Assembly (NCBI GenBank): GCA_947442095.1
Contig: CANEVG010000003.1
Span: forward strand, 1 to 34,095
Length of the DNA: 34,095 bases
Direction: 5' to 3'
DNA from: Sphingomonadaceae bacterium
GTDB lineage: Bacteria > Pseudomonadota > Alphaproteobacteria > Sphingomonadales > Sphingomonadaceae
Within the stretch, counting starts at the first letter, position 1, and every line of letters starts with the position of its first letter. The translations under genes were made by a program, and so were the position numbers. The notes below the pieces were generated by a model that saw only the letters and a list, made by a program, of their open reading frames with translations, was not told the origin of the DNA and searched no databases. Shown here piece by piece: positions 7,411-15,724 of this stretch.

Positions 7411-8277
7411 CTAGATGTCTTGGGCAAGCAGGGCGTATAACTCGGGCCGGCGATCGCGAAAAAAGCCCATTCCGGCGCGGTGGCGCGCGGCTTCGACAAG
7501 GTCGAGCGTCGCAACGAGCACACCGGTCTCATCCGCGCCGTAGTCCGCCAGGAAATCGCCCCACTGATCTGCGATGAAGCTGTGGCCATAGAAGCGCTGC
7601 AGCGGCGTGCCCTGAACGCTCTCGCTGCCGATGCGGTTGGCGGCGACCACGGGCATGCAGTTCGACACGGCATGGCCGAGCATCGCGCGGCGCCAGACGC
7701 GGCTGGTCTCGAGGTCAGGGTCGTATGGCTCGCTGCCGATGGCCGTGGGATAGAACAGCACTTCCGCGCCCATCAAGGCCATCGCGCGCGCGCATTCCGG
7801 ATACCACTGATCCCAACACACGCCCACGCCAATGCGTGTGCCCATCACATTCCACACCTTGAACCCCGTGTTGCCGGGGCGAAAATAGTACTTTTCCTCA
7901 TAGCCCGGGCCGTCCGGGATGTGGCTCTTGCGATAGGTGCCCATGATCTCGCCGTCAGGGCCAATCATCGCCAGCGTGTTGTAGAAATGCGGTCCATCAC
8001 GCTCAAAGAAGCTGGTGGGGATGGCGATGCCGAGGCGTTTTGCGAGTGCCTGCATCGCCTTGACCGAAGGATCTTCCGCAAGCGGATGCGCGAGGGCGAA
8101 GAGCGCCTCGTCCTCGACAGTGCAGAAATAAGGCCCGGCAAAAAGCTCGGGCGGAAGCACGATCTGCGCGCCCGCCTGTGCCGCCTGCTCGACCAGCGCG
8201 GCGACGGCATCGATGTTGGTCTGCGGATCAGGCGCATGGAGCGCCAGCTGCAGTGCAGCTACGGTGAGCTTGGTCAT
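7411..8277 (-). CDS. aguB: N-carbamoylputrescine amidase
   Basis: A 288-residue member of the nitrilase (carbon-nitrogen hydrolase) superfamily. The Glu-Lys-Cys triad is visible: E44 in PPELFAGPYF, K117 in YRKSHIPDGPGYEEKYYF and C154 in GVGVCWDQWYPE. The motifs around the lysine and cysteine and the C-terminal FYGHSFIADQWG are those of the plant-type N-carbamoylputrescine amidases, which release putrescine, CO2 and ammonia in the agmatine pathway. The agmatine deiminase partner is not in the window. No good Shine-Dalgarno is seen before the ATG at 8277; the start fits the family N-terminus. Confidence 0.9.
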   Translation of the reverse strand: MTKLTVAALQLALHAPDPQTNIDAVAALVEQAAQAGAQIVLPPELFAGPYFCTVEDEALFALAHPLAEDPSVKAMQALAKRLGIAIPTSFFERDGPHFYNTLAMIGPDGEIMGTYRKSHIPDGPGYEEKYYFRPGNTGFKVWNVMGTRIGVGVCWDQWYPECARAMALMGAEVLFYPTAIGSEPYDPDLETSRVWRRAMLGHAVSNCMPVVAANRIGSESVQGTPLQRFYGHSFIADQWGDFLADYGADETGVLVATLDLVEAARHRAGMGFFRDRRPELYALLAQDI

Positions 8278-8344
8278 GGTGAGAGGAATTGATGGGTCGG
8301 GAGGATTTTGTCAAAGCCCGCCTGCCCCAGCAAGCCTGCGCCGA

Positions 8345-9196
8345 TCAGGGGCGCTTCGCGAAGAGCAGCGTCATGCGGTCGCTTTCGCCGATCGCCACGT
8401 ACTTTTCGCGGTCCTTGTCCTTCAGGGCCAGAGAGGGCGGCAGCGTCCATACGCCGTCGGGCCAGTTGGCGCTGTCCTTGGGGTTCGCGTTGACCTCACT
8501 CTTGCCGACAAGGCGGAAACCGTGGGCTTCTACCAGCGCGATCACATCGGCCTCGCGCATGTAGCCCATCGTGCCAAGCGTGTAGGAACCGGGCGCATCG
8601 GCCTTGGCGCGATGTTCTTCGATGCCAAGCAGGCCATCCTCCTTGAGCAGGCCGCGGATCGTGGCGAGTTCGGCATACATCAGGCCATCGGGCCAAAGAT
8701 TGTGGAACTCGCGCATCATGATCACGCGGTCTACCTTGCCTTTCAGCGTAGCCGGCAGACCATCGGAATTGTACGCATGAACGCGGCTGACCGGCATGCC
8801 GGTCCATGCCGCAGCCTTTGGCGGGAACTTGGTCGCAGCATCGGCAAACCATTCCTTCTGCTGGGCGGTGCCGTTCACGACCGAAGGATTGAGCCCGATA
8901 TACTGCCCCTTTTCGCCCAGATAAGGCAGCAATATGCGCGTGTACCAGCCGCCCGAGGGAATGAAATCGACTACGGTCATGCCCGGCCTGATCCCGAAGA
9001 AAGCCAGCGTTTCAGCCGGATGCCGGAATGGATCGCGCGCGCGGTCCTTGTCGCGGCGCGGATCGGCAAGCACGGCGGCCATGGCCGGATCAGACACGCC
9101 GGGTGCATCAGGTGCTGCGGCCAAAGCGGTCAGCGGGAAGGCCGGCATGGCGGCAGCGGCAAGCAGCAGGGCGGCAAGGAACTTGGCTTTGCGCAT
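8345..9196 (-). CDS. Exported class I SAM-dependent methyltransferase-like protein
   Basis: A 283-residue protein beginning MRKAKFLAALLLAAAAMPAF, a signal peptide ending near ALAAA. The body has a methyltransferase fold core: a motif-I-like TVVDFIPSGGWYTRILLPYLG, then KVDRVIMMREFHNL and LLKEDGLLGIEEHRA. It resembles the COG4798 predicted methyltransferases, which are often exported and whose substrate is unknown. The glycine loop is atypical (DFIPSGGWY). The start at 9196 has GGAG seven bases upstream; a longer frame to 9250 would bury the signal peptide. It lies 67 bases upstream of aguB. Confidence 0.85.
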   Translation of the reverse strand: MRKAKFLAALLLAAAAMPAFPLTALAAAPDAPGVSDPAMAAVLADPRRDKDRARDPFRHPAETLAFFGIRPGMTVVDFIPSGGWYTRILLPYLGEKGQYIGLNPSVVNGTAQQKEWFADAATKFPPKAAAWTGMPVSRVHAYNSDGLPATLKGKVDRVIMMREFHNLWPDGLMYAELATIRGLLKEDGLLGIEEHRAKADAPGSYTLGTMGYMREADVIALVEAHGFRLVGKSEVNANPKDSANWPDGVWTLPPSLALKDKDREKYVAIGESDRMTLLFAKRP

Positions 9197-9359
9197 GGGG
9201 TAACTCCGCAGGATGATGAACTGGGGTCGATTCGCAAGAATGCACATCACCCTAAGCTAGCGCGAGCCGATGACAATCGGCCCTCGCATCCCTATTTGCA
9301 GCGCAAGACATGCCGGGCATGCGCACCCGGCAGAAGAGCCAGCAAAAAGGATGAAATAA

Positions 9360-9887
9360 ATGGCACAGGCAATCATGGCAGGCGGGTGCTTCTGGTGCAC
9401 CGAAGCGGTGTTTCGCGATGTTGTCGGCGTGAGCGGGGTGGAGAGCGGCTACATTGGCGGCAACGGCGCGAACCCGACCTACAAGCAGGTGTGCAGCGGC
9501 ACGACCGGCCATGCCGAGGCGATCCGCGTGACCTATGATCCAGACCAGCTTTCGCTCGACGACCTGCTCGACATTCACTTCGCCACGCATGACGCGACCA
9601 CGCTCAACCGGCAGGGCAACGACATCGGCACACAGTATCGCTCTGCGCTGTTTCCGGCGGACGACGAGCAGCGCGCCGCAATGGAAGCTGCGATTGCCCG
9701 CGCGCAGGCCGCCAGCCCGAAGTCGATCGTGACGACCATCGAAGGCCCTGCGATGTGGTATCCGGCGGAGGACTATCATCAGGAGTATTGGCAGGGCGAA
9801 GGCCAGCGCAATCCCTATTGCCTTGCGGTGATACCGCCCAAGCTGCAGAAACTGCGCAAGAGTTTTGCGGCCAAAGTTAAGGCGTAG
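9360..9887 (+). CDS. msrA: Peptide-methionine (S)-S-oxide reductase
   Basis: A 175-residue repair enzyme that reduces methionine-S-sulfoxide in proteins using thioredoxin. The catalytic GCFWCTEAVF motif is at residues 9-18 (C10 active, C13 nearby), followed by GVSGVESGYIGG, TGHAEAIRVTYDP and the YHQEYW segment, all family hallmarks. AAGGAT stands ahead of the ATG. It is a single-gene unit, convergent with rsmB. Confidence 0.96.
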   Translation: MAQAIMAGGCFWCTEAVFRDVVGVSGVESGYIGGNGANPTYKQVCSGTTGHAEAIRVTYDPDQLSLDDLLDIHFATHDATTLNRQGNDIGTQYRSALFPADDEQRAAMEAAIARAQAASPKSIVTTIEGPAMWYPAEDYHQEYWQGEGQRNPYCLAVIPPKLQKLRKSFAAKVKA

Positions 9888-9904
9888 AAAATAGCGCCTT
9901 GGAC

Positions 9905-9940
9905 AATAGGGCCTGAAAAAATCGGGCCTGTCCCTATTTT
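9905..9940. terminator. Convergent terminator between msrA and rsmB
   Basis: AATAGGG (9905-9911) pairs with CCCTATT (9932-9938), followed by a T run on the plus strand; GGACA/TGTCC offers an alternative pairing. The stem overlaps the rsmB stop codon (9934-9936). The loop is long (20 bases), so strength is uncertain. Confidence 0.5.
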
Positions 9941-11196
9941 TCCCACATCGCGGCGAAGAAGCCATCGATGCCTCCGGCCTCTGGCAGCATGCCGGGATCG
10001 CTGCGGAACCAGCTTTCGGGGGTTGGAGCAAGGCCTGCGGGCAGCTGGTCTGCCGTGATGGCGACGCGGCCCATGGCTTTGACCCACTCCGCCTGCGCCT
10101 CGCCTTCTTCCGGCTCCAGCGAGCACACAGCATAGACCAACCGCCCATCGGCACGGAGCGCGCCTGCGCCGCGCTCGAGGAGGCCGCGCTGCAATTCTGT
10201 CAGCGCTTCGCCATCGATCAGGCGGTGGAGCACATCGGGATGGCGGCGGCAGGTGCCGGTGGCACTACAGGGTGCGTCGATCAGCACAGCGTCGAACAGC
10301 GCCTCGGGCCGCCACTGCATCGCATCCGCCACCACGACATCGACTTCCATGCCGACGCGCGCGACATTTTCCCGCAGGCGCTCGAGGCGGCGGGCAGACT
10401 TGTCGAGCGCGGTGACCTTCCACCCGGCGGCGGCGAGCTGCAGCGTCTTGCCGCCAGGTGCAGCGCAGAGATCGAGCACGCGGCGGCCCTCGCCGGGGCC
10501 GAGCAGGCGCGCAGGGACGGTGGCGGCAAGATCCTGCACCCACCATGCGCCCTCGGCAAAACCCTCGATGCTCTCGACCGAACCGGCGCGCGCGAGACGG
10601 ACGTGGCCGTGGGCGAGTGACAGGCCCCCGAGGCGCTCGGCCCATTCGTCCGTCCGGGCCGGATCGCGCAGCGAAAGGTCGAGCGGCGGCGGCACGGCGA
10701 GACCGGCGGCGATGGCTTCCACGCGATCGGGCCAAGCTTGGCTCCATCGCGCCAGAGCGGCTTCGGGAAGCGTTGGCGCAACGGGCAGCCCTTCCCCGCG
10801 CAAAACGGCAGAGAACACGCCGTGGGCGAGCCGGCGCGGACCGCCGGTAAGCAGCGGCAGGCCAGTGGCGATCACGGCGTGGGGCGGCAGACCGAGCCGC
10901 AGCGCCTGCGCCAGCATCAGCCGCAGCACGCTGCGCGCCTTGGCATCTTCGGGGAGAACCTGGCGGGTTGCGCCATCGATCAGGCGGTCGAGATCGGTCA
11001 GCCAGCGCAGCGCTTCAGCCGCGATGGCAAGCGCAAGTGCGCGGTCATCCCCGCGTTCGATCGCGCGCAGGACGGGCGGTGCAGCCTGATCGAGCGGGTC
11101 GCCGCGCCGTAGCACGGCATCGATCAGGCGCAGCGCCGCGCGGCGAGTGGGGACGCCGGGAAGTTCAGCTTCGATGGATTGGGAAGAACGGGCCAT
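9934..11196 (-). CDS. rsmB: 16S rRNA (cytosine-5)-methyltransferase, RsmB/NOL1-NOP2-Sun family
   Basis: A 420-residue protein. Residues about 15-140 form a NusB-like RNA-binding domain (RRAALRLIDAVLRRG, VLRLMLAQALRL). The C-terminal half is the methyltransferase: VLDLCAAPGGKT binds SAM, DAPCSATGTCRRHPD holds the product-releasing cysteine and VYAVCSLEPEEGE the catalytic one. RsmB methylates C967 of 16S rRNA; the exact base here is inferred. The start at 11196 is chosen because an open extension to 11268 has no domain and would run into the divergent DUF1674 gene. Confidence 0.9.
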   Translation of the reverse strand: MARSSQSIEAELPGVPTRRAALRLIDAVLRRGDPLDQAAPPVLRAIERGDDRALALAIAAEALRWLTDLDRLIDGATRQVLPEDAKARSVLRLMLAQALRLGLPPHAVIATGLPLLTGGPRRLAHGVFSAVLRGEGLPVAPTLPEAALARWSQAWPDRVEAIAAGLAVPPPLDLSLRDPARTDEWAERLGGLSLAHGHVRLARAGSVESIEGFAEGAWWVQDLAATVPARLLGPGEGRRVLDLCAAPGGKTLQLAAAGWKVTALDKSARRLERLRENVARVGMEVDVVVADAMQWRPEALFDAVLIDAPCSATGTCRRHPDVLHRLIDGEALTELQRGLLERGAGALRADGRLVYAVCSLEPEEGEAQAEWVKAMGRVAITADQLPAGLAPTPESWFRSDPGMLPEAGGIDGFFAAMWEK

Positions 11197-11267
11197 CCGC
11201 CAGCCTATCGCGCGTGGTGCCCTTCTTGGCAATTGCGCTTGGGCGCGGACTTGGGCAGGCAGGCGCA

Positions 11268-11444
11268 ATGAAGAAGCTGATCAATCGCGCCACGACACGC
11301 CCCGCAGGCTTCACGCGGCCCGCGCACTGGTCCACCGAACCCGCGCCCACACCGCGCCCGGCCGAGCACCGCGACGATCCCGACGGTCTTGATCCCACGC
11401 GCTTTGGCGACTGGGAGAAAAACGGCATAGCGATTGATTTTTAA
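11268..11444 (+). CDS. DUF1674 protein, SDHAF4-like succinate dehydrogenase assembly factor
   Basis: A 58-residue gene hidden at the 3' end of a longer spurious frame. Its C-terminus DPTRFGDWEKNGIAIDF is the conserved DUF1674 signature; the N-terminal half is a polar Pro/Ala/Thr-rich stretch as usual for the family. The mitochondrial relative SDHAF4 binds flavinylated SdhA during complex II assembly; a similar role in bacteria is inference. It is divergent from rsmB (71 bases apart) and its stop lies 12 bases from that of the binding lipoprotein gene. Confidence 0.88.
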   Translation: MKKLINRATTRPAGFTRPAHWSTEPAPTPRPAEHRDDPDGLDPTRFGDWEKNGIAIDF

Positions 11445-11456
11445 AGATTTTATAGG

Positions 11457-12950
11457 TTACCTGGCAAGCATTGCCAGCGGCGGGAGCGGGTGCCAGCCCC
11501 ATGGGTTGGGTGCAAAGCCGGTAACGCCACTACGTACCAGCGACCAACGCATCGGACGGGCAATCGGGATAAAGGCGTTCGCGGCGGTGATTTGCGCTTC
11601 GGCATCGCCGAGCAGAGCGGCCCGTTCCCGCGCGTCCTTCGCCTTACGGGCGCTTGCCAAGAGGGCATCGCCCGCCGCGCTGCAGGCCGCCTTGTGGACC
11701 GAACAGGCCAACTGATTGAGGAACCATGTGGCGCGGCCATAGCGGGCAGTAGCATCGACCAGCCGCAAGTCGGCGGGCTTGTTTTCCCCCACCCGCACGA
11801 CCAGCATGCCGATGGCATCGAAGTCCGTGGCCAGCCGATCCAGCACGATGCGCGAGCCAGGACCATCGGGTGCGGCAATGCGAAGGACCGGAGCGCCCTT
11901 GCCCGTGGCCTTGTAGCGCGTGACCAGTTCTGCGGCGAGGGCGCGGCGCTGCTCCATTGCAACGCCCATCCAGCGTTCACCCACAGTGCCCGGATCATCC
12001 ACGAGACCGCTGGATACGACGCGCGTGGTGGGTTGCCAGCCGCCGATGTTGAACGCCGCGATCATGGCATCGCGGTCGATCGCCAGCGCCAGCGCCTCGC
12101 GATTGGGCGCCTCGGCAAGGAAGCCGGTCTCGACATCCACCAGCAGGCCGAACATGCCGATCACCGGATCGAGCTGGATATTGCCGCGGGAAAGCGGAGT
12201 TGCCGAAGCGAGGGGCAGCGAATCTATCCGCCCGCCGAGCACGACGTCGGCATCCCCATCGTTGAAACGCTTCACCGCCGAGACGGCAGGGGCAAAATTG
12301 ATCACAAGGGGGCGCGCACGGCGCTTGAAGTTTTCCGGCGGAGCAAGACCACGCTCTTCGGGCGGGATGAGCGAGAAGATGGTGGCATCTTCCTTGCGCA
12401 CAACGGCCATGGGCCCCGCACCGCTGCGAGCATACGGCAGGCCAAGTTCTGGCTGCGCGAGCAGGGTCAAAAGATCGGGGGCAGGCGCGGAAAGATCGAT
12501 CTCGATCACCCGGTCGGCCATGACCCGCACTTGTTCGATCGCTGCCAGATCAAGCCCGAGCGCGGTGCCTTTGATCTGTGCCAGCGCCTTGCGCAGCGCG
12601 GCAGCAGCGGTTTCGGCAGTGATCCGGGCGCCCCCGGGCCAGGTGCCATCGCGCAAGCGGAAGATATAACTTTCACCATCATCGGTGATGATCCAGCGGT
12701 CAGCCAGCGCCGGAACAATGTGGCCCCCCGCATCGAAGCCGACCAGGCCTTCGACCGTTGCCCCGCGCACCATTTGCGCGGCAGGCGAAATGCGCGGGCC
12801 GTTCGCCTGAAGGGCCGTCTTTTCGCCGATCAATGCGATTGGCAGCGGCCCTTCGCCCCGGCGGCTGCACCCGGCCATGCCAAGCACCAGGGCCGCAAGC
12901 ATTGCAAAGGCGGCGCCAGAAACGGCAGAAAGACGAAAAACACGCTTCAT
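11457..12950 (-). CDS. ABC-transporter substrate-binding lipoprotein, family 5 (peptide/oligopeptide type)
   Basis: A 497-residue exported protein with a lipoprotein signal ending LGMAGC (Cys about 28). The family-5 solute-binding fold is suggested by MVRGATVEGLVGFD, then ALADRWIITDDGESYIFRLRDGTWPGG, and NREALALAIDRDAMI, the usual order in DppA/OppA-type proteins. The ligand cannot be told from sequence. No permease or ATPase gene is beside it, so it either serves a transporter encoded elsewhere or has another role. It follows the PilZ gene on the same strand after 84 bases. Confidence 0.85.
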   Translation of the reverse strand: MKRVFRLSAVSGAAFAMLAALVLGMAGCSRRGEGPLPIALIGEKTALQANGPRISPAAQMVRGATVEGLVGFDAGGHIVPALADRWIITDDGESYIFRLRDGTWPGGARITAETAAAALRKALAQIKGTALGLDLAAIEQVRVMADRVIEIDLSAPAPDLLTLLAQPELGLPYARSGAGPMAVVRKEDATIFSLIPPEERGLAPPENFKRRARPLVINFAPAVSAVKRFNDGDADVVLGGRIDSLPLASATPLSRGNIQLDPVIGMFGLLVDVETGFLAEAPNREALALAIDRDAMIAAFNIGGWQPTTRVVSSGLVDDPGTVGERWMGVAMEQRRALAAELVTRYKATGKGAPVLRIAAPDGPGSRIVLDRLATDFDAIGMLVVRVGENKPADLRLVDATARYGRATWFLNQLACSVHKAACSAAGDALLASARKAKDARERAALLGDAEAQITAANAFIPIARPMRWSLVRSGVTGFAPNPWGWHPLPPLAMLAR

Positions 12951-12966
12951 CGCGCGTTATGGCTAG

Positions 12967-12982
12967 CACGCGCGCGCGCGTG
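12967..12982. repeat. Alternating CG palindrome (possible Z-DNA tract)
   Basis: The 16 bases cacgcgcgcgcgcgtg are a perfect palindrome of strictly alternating pyrimidine and purine, located 17 bases upstream of the binding-lipoprotein start codon in the gap after the PilZ gene. Confidence 0.6.
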
Positions 12983-13034
12983 GGTCAGCGCCGCAAGGAC
13001 GCAAGCGCGGTGATATCTTGCAGATTTTGCGGTT

Positions 13035-13481
13035 TCAGATTTTCCGGAGCCTGGCCGGATCGGTCATGGAGATTACTGGCTTGACGAAGCGCGGCGTGCC
13101 TTCCCCAGCGTTGGCAATGGTCGGGTCGCGCGCGAGCTTGGGATCAATCTCTTCCATGAAGGCAATGCCGAAGCGGTTGTCCTGGATCCACGCGACGGCT
13201 CCCGGCACCCAGCCGATGTTGCGCAGATTGATGTCCAGCTTGGCACCGCGGGCCACTTTCATCTGGCCTTCGGCCATCATGCCGCCGCCCGAGAGATTGC
13301 GCACCTTGACCCGGTGCTCGTCACCCGCGCCGGACAAACGCACGTCCGCCATGAGAAACAGACTGTCACGCCCCACTTGCCGATGATCGAGTTCTGTCAC
13401 GCCCGGTTCCGTCTCATCTGCCAAAGAAGGCTCGCAAAATCGGTCCGGAACACCCGAACCGACCGTAACCTTGCAAGCCAT
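13035..13481 (-). CDS. PilZ-domain protein (putative cyclic-di-GMP receptor)
   Basis: About 148 residues. The PilZ signature is present: HRQVGRDSLF gives the RxxxR-type element and, about 30 residues later, VRNLSGGGMMAEG gives the (D/N)xSxxG element; these bind cyclic-di-GMP. The following beta strands (GAKLDINLRNIGWVPGAVAWIQDNRFGIAF) complete the barrel. No output domain is attached, so it probably acts as a small adaptor. The ATG at 13481 is preferred; a TTG at 13529 would add 16 residues, and neither has a good ribosome site. Confidence 0.8.
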   Translation of the reverse strand: MACKVTVGSGVPDRFCEPSLADETEPGVTELDHRQVGRDSLFLMADVRLSGAGDEHRVKVRNLSGGGMMAEGQMKVARGAKLDINLRNIGWVPGAVAWIQDNRFGIAFMEEIDPKLARDPTIANAGEGTPRFVKPVISMTDPARLRKI

Positions 13482-13633
13482 GCTGGAAATCGCACGGCTT
13501 TCTGGGGATTTGCTAACCGGGCTTGGCAAACAAGATCTTAAACCGGCGGCCCATTAACCGCACTTTGCGCAAGGTGTACCGGACCGGGACAGACATGTTG
13601 CAATCTGTTTCGACCCTGAAGCGGAAAGGCAGT

Positions 13634-14092
13634 TCACATATCGCGCGAGATTTTCTCACGCCGCTCGTGGGCTTCCTGCGCCTCGACGGTCATCGTGGCG
13701 ATGGGACGGGCAACCAGACGGCCCAGACCAATTGGTTCACCTGTGACTTCGCAGTAACCGTATTCGCCTTCATCAATCCGGCGCATGGCGGCATCGATCT
13801 TGGCGATGAGTTTGCGCTGCCGATCCCGGGTGCGCAATTCGATGCCCCACTCGGTCTCGCTCGAGGCGCGGTCATTGAGATCCGGTTCACGGATCGGGCC
13901 ATCCTGCAGCGCCGAAAGCGTGCCTGCCGAGGCTGACAAAATCGACTTCTTCCATTCAAGCAACAGGCGGCGGAAATAATCCTGCTGCGCCTCGTTCATG
14001 TAGGGTTCGTCGTCGGAAGGGAAATAATCCCCGGGCATCGCCCGGCGCGCCTTGGAAAGAACGTCGATCTCGTCACTCAAAACCCCAGCCAT
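13634..14092 (-). CDS. dksA: RNA polymerase-binding transcription factor DksA
   Basis: A 152-residue regulator that enters the RNA polymerase secondary channel and works with ppGpp. A coiled-coil hairpin spans about residues 30-105 (LLLEWKKSILS to LIAKIDAAMRRIDEGEYG) and the C4-type finger region reads GYCEVTGEPIGLGRLVARPIATMTVEAQEAHERRE. Only one of the four zinc cysteines remains, as in many alphaproteobacterial DksA proteins. The ATG at 14092 has GGAGG five bases upstream and gives the standard length; the frame stays open to 14200 but that part is not conserved. Confidence 0.93.
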   Translation of the reverse strand: MAGVLSDEIDVLSKARRAMPGDYFPSDDEPYMNEAQQDYFRRLLLEWKKSILSASAGTLSALQDGPIREPDLNDRASSETEWGIELRTRDRQRKLIAKIDAAMRRIDEGEYGYCEVTGEPIGLGRLVARPIATMTVEAQEAHERREKISRDM

Positions 14093-14425
14093 CCGGCCCT
14101 CCAAGCTGCTGCTTTTTCGACCACCAGCCGCGCGACCTGCTATAGGGGCAAGGCCTCGCTTACGGTTGCCGCGCCTATAGGCAAGCTGCGGAATCGGCAC
14201 AAGCTATTCCTCTCGGCCCGGGCAGGCATGCGCAGGCAAAACTGATCGAATGGTACCCTGGCATACCTGAGCATCCCCAAACTGATCCCCGGCCGATCCA
14301 CGCCCCTGCCGAGCTTTTTTTCGGCGTTAACCACTTGTTGACCAAGTTTGGTGACTTTGTGCTTGCCCGGCGCCGCACGAAGCGACCCGCCGGAACCGTT
14401 CCAGAGCGTATGAGGGTCAAGGGTT
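14093..14425. other. Divergent control region of dksA and the Sel1-type gene
   Basis: 333 bases with no supported gene. It must contain the promoters for both flanking genes. A TTGACC at 14338-14343 could be a -35 element for the plus-strand gene, but no matching -10 is evident. A small hairpin (gccga 14308-14312 with tcggc 14321-14325) encloses a T run. Confidence 0.45.
14098..14102 (-). promoter_or_regulatory. Shine-Dalgarno deciding the dksA start
   Basis: Reads GGAGG on the minus strand with a five-base spacer to the ATG at 14092, ruling against the longer frame that begins at 14200. Confidence 0.8.
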
Positions 14426-14785
14426 ATGGCACAGACATGGATCAAGCTGGTCTCGGGAAACGAGGCCGCTCCGCTTAACGAAACCAGCGCAGACAGCGCG
14501 GCCACGGACACACTGGTTGGGGCCTGTCTCGCAGCTGCCGCTGCAGGTGACAACGATGCGCTGTTCGATCTGGGCGTCGCCTTTTCCATCGGCAGCCACG
14601 GCGCGCCGTGCGACCTCATCGAGGCGCACAAGTGGTTCAACCTGGCAGCCGTTGCCGGACACGAAGAGGCCGCGCTGTGCCGCGCCGAAGTTTCGGACGA
14701 CATGACCGCACGCGAGATCGCCGAAGCTCAGCGCCGCGCCCGCGAATGGCTGCGCACTGCTAAGCCGGATACCCGTGCGGCCTGA
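14426..14785 (+). CDS. Sel1-like repeat protein
   Basis: A 119-residue probably cytoplasmic protein. The middle shows one clear Sel1-type TPR unit: DNDALFDLGVAFSIGSHGAPCDLIEAHKWFNLAAVAGHEEA, with the characteristic A-x-x-W-F-x-x-A-A. The C-terminus ends REIAEAQRRAREWLRTAKP, also typical of the family. These short repeat proteins mediate protein-protein contacts; no partner is known. It is divergent from dksA. Confidence 0.8.
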   Translation: MAQTWIKLVSGNEAAPLNETSADSAATDTLVGACLAAAAAGDNDALFDLGVAFSIGSHGAPCDLIEAHKWFNLAAVAGHEEAALCRAEVSDDMTAREIAEAQRRAREWLRTAKPDTRAA

Positions 14786-14812
14786 TCCGGTACGAAACAT
14801 GAGACAGGAAAC

Positions 14813-15721
14813 ATGTTCGTGGCTGCGCACCGGCTGCGCCCAGTTTCGGCGGTATTGGCTGCACTGGCGGCCCTTACCCCGCCAGACATAGCATCGGCAC
14901 AGAAACTCCTTGTCAACGGTAGCTATGAAAGCCCGGTGCCCCCCAGCGCCAACGACTTCTATGTGAGCATCCCGGGCTGGACGATCTTCAACATCTCGCC
15001 CGCACGGCCGCAGCCCTGAAACGTGATCCGGCCGTGGCCGGGATACGCCGGCAATCCCACCGTCACGCCAAGCGAGGGAGGCATCCGCGAGACGGTAACA
15101 GTCCCCTCGCAGGGCATGGTCGATTTCGGCGGATGGTCTTCCGTCCGCGATGTCCCGAAAGCCCTGACCGGGCTGCCGATCAACATCCGCGAAGCAAACG
15201 GCACGATCATTTCGTCTGCCGGCACCGGCTTTGTCGACAGCGATCCGATCGGCCTGTGGAAACGGGCCGGGCCCTCCAACGTGCCGGTCAGCGCAGGACC
15301 AATAACTTCGTGCTCGTCATTCCCGACTTCGGCAACTTCGATATCGCGGCACTGGTGTTCAAGCCGGCTTTGAACGTCAGCAAGACCAGCGCCGCCTTAT
15401 CCGACCCGGTCCATGGCACGGCCAACCTGAAGCTCATCCCCGGCGGGCAGCCCGCTGATCGTGTCGGATTTCAGCGGGGCGGGGAGCGGACCGGCGGCTT
15501 TCCCCGCAGGGACTTGCGGATTGACCTACAGCTTTGCCGGCCTTGGCAGCACGAGCGACAGCATCAAGTTCTCGAACAACAATGGATTCAGCTGGACTTA
15601 AGCGCCCAGCCCCAATGCGAACGGAGCCGATCCGGCGGTCACCGATGTGCGGGTCAGGCCGCAAGGCATCACGGCGGTAGGCAGTTCGAAATCGCTGCGC
15701 CTGCGCTACCGGGTGAAGTAA
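14813..15721 (+). pseudogene. Broken gene for a secreted protein of unknown function
   Basis: Joined reading gives about 300 residues: a signal peptide (VLAALAALTPPDIASA), then KLLVNGSYESPVP and GWTIFNI, a central beta-rich part and an end resembling exported beta-sandwich proteins (LTYSFAGLGSTSDSIKFSNN, VTDVRVRPQGI). The frame is broken four times: TGA at 15017-15019, a shift near 15300, a second near 15445 that restores the first frame, and TAA at 15599-15601. The protein sense continues across every lesion up to the stop at 15719-15721, so this is a decayed gene, not noise. Two shifts and two stops make sequencing error alone unlikely. Confidence 0.85.
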
Positions 15722-15724
15722 CTC

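Noticed and set aside
8213..9538. 441-codon plus-strand open frame
   Set aside because: It is antisense to the exported methyltransferase and overlaps msrA; the Arg/Gly/His-rich translation has no recognisable motif.
11490..13013. 507-codon plus-strand open frame
   Set aside because: It lies opposite the binding-lipoprotein gene, has no domain sense and reflects GC-rich codon structure of the real gene.
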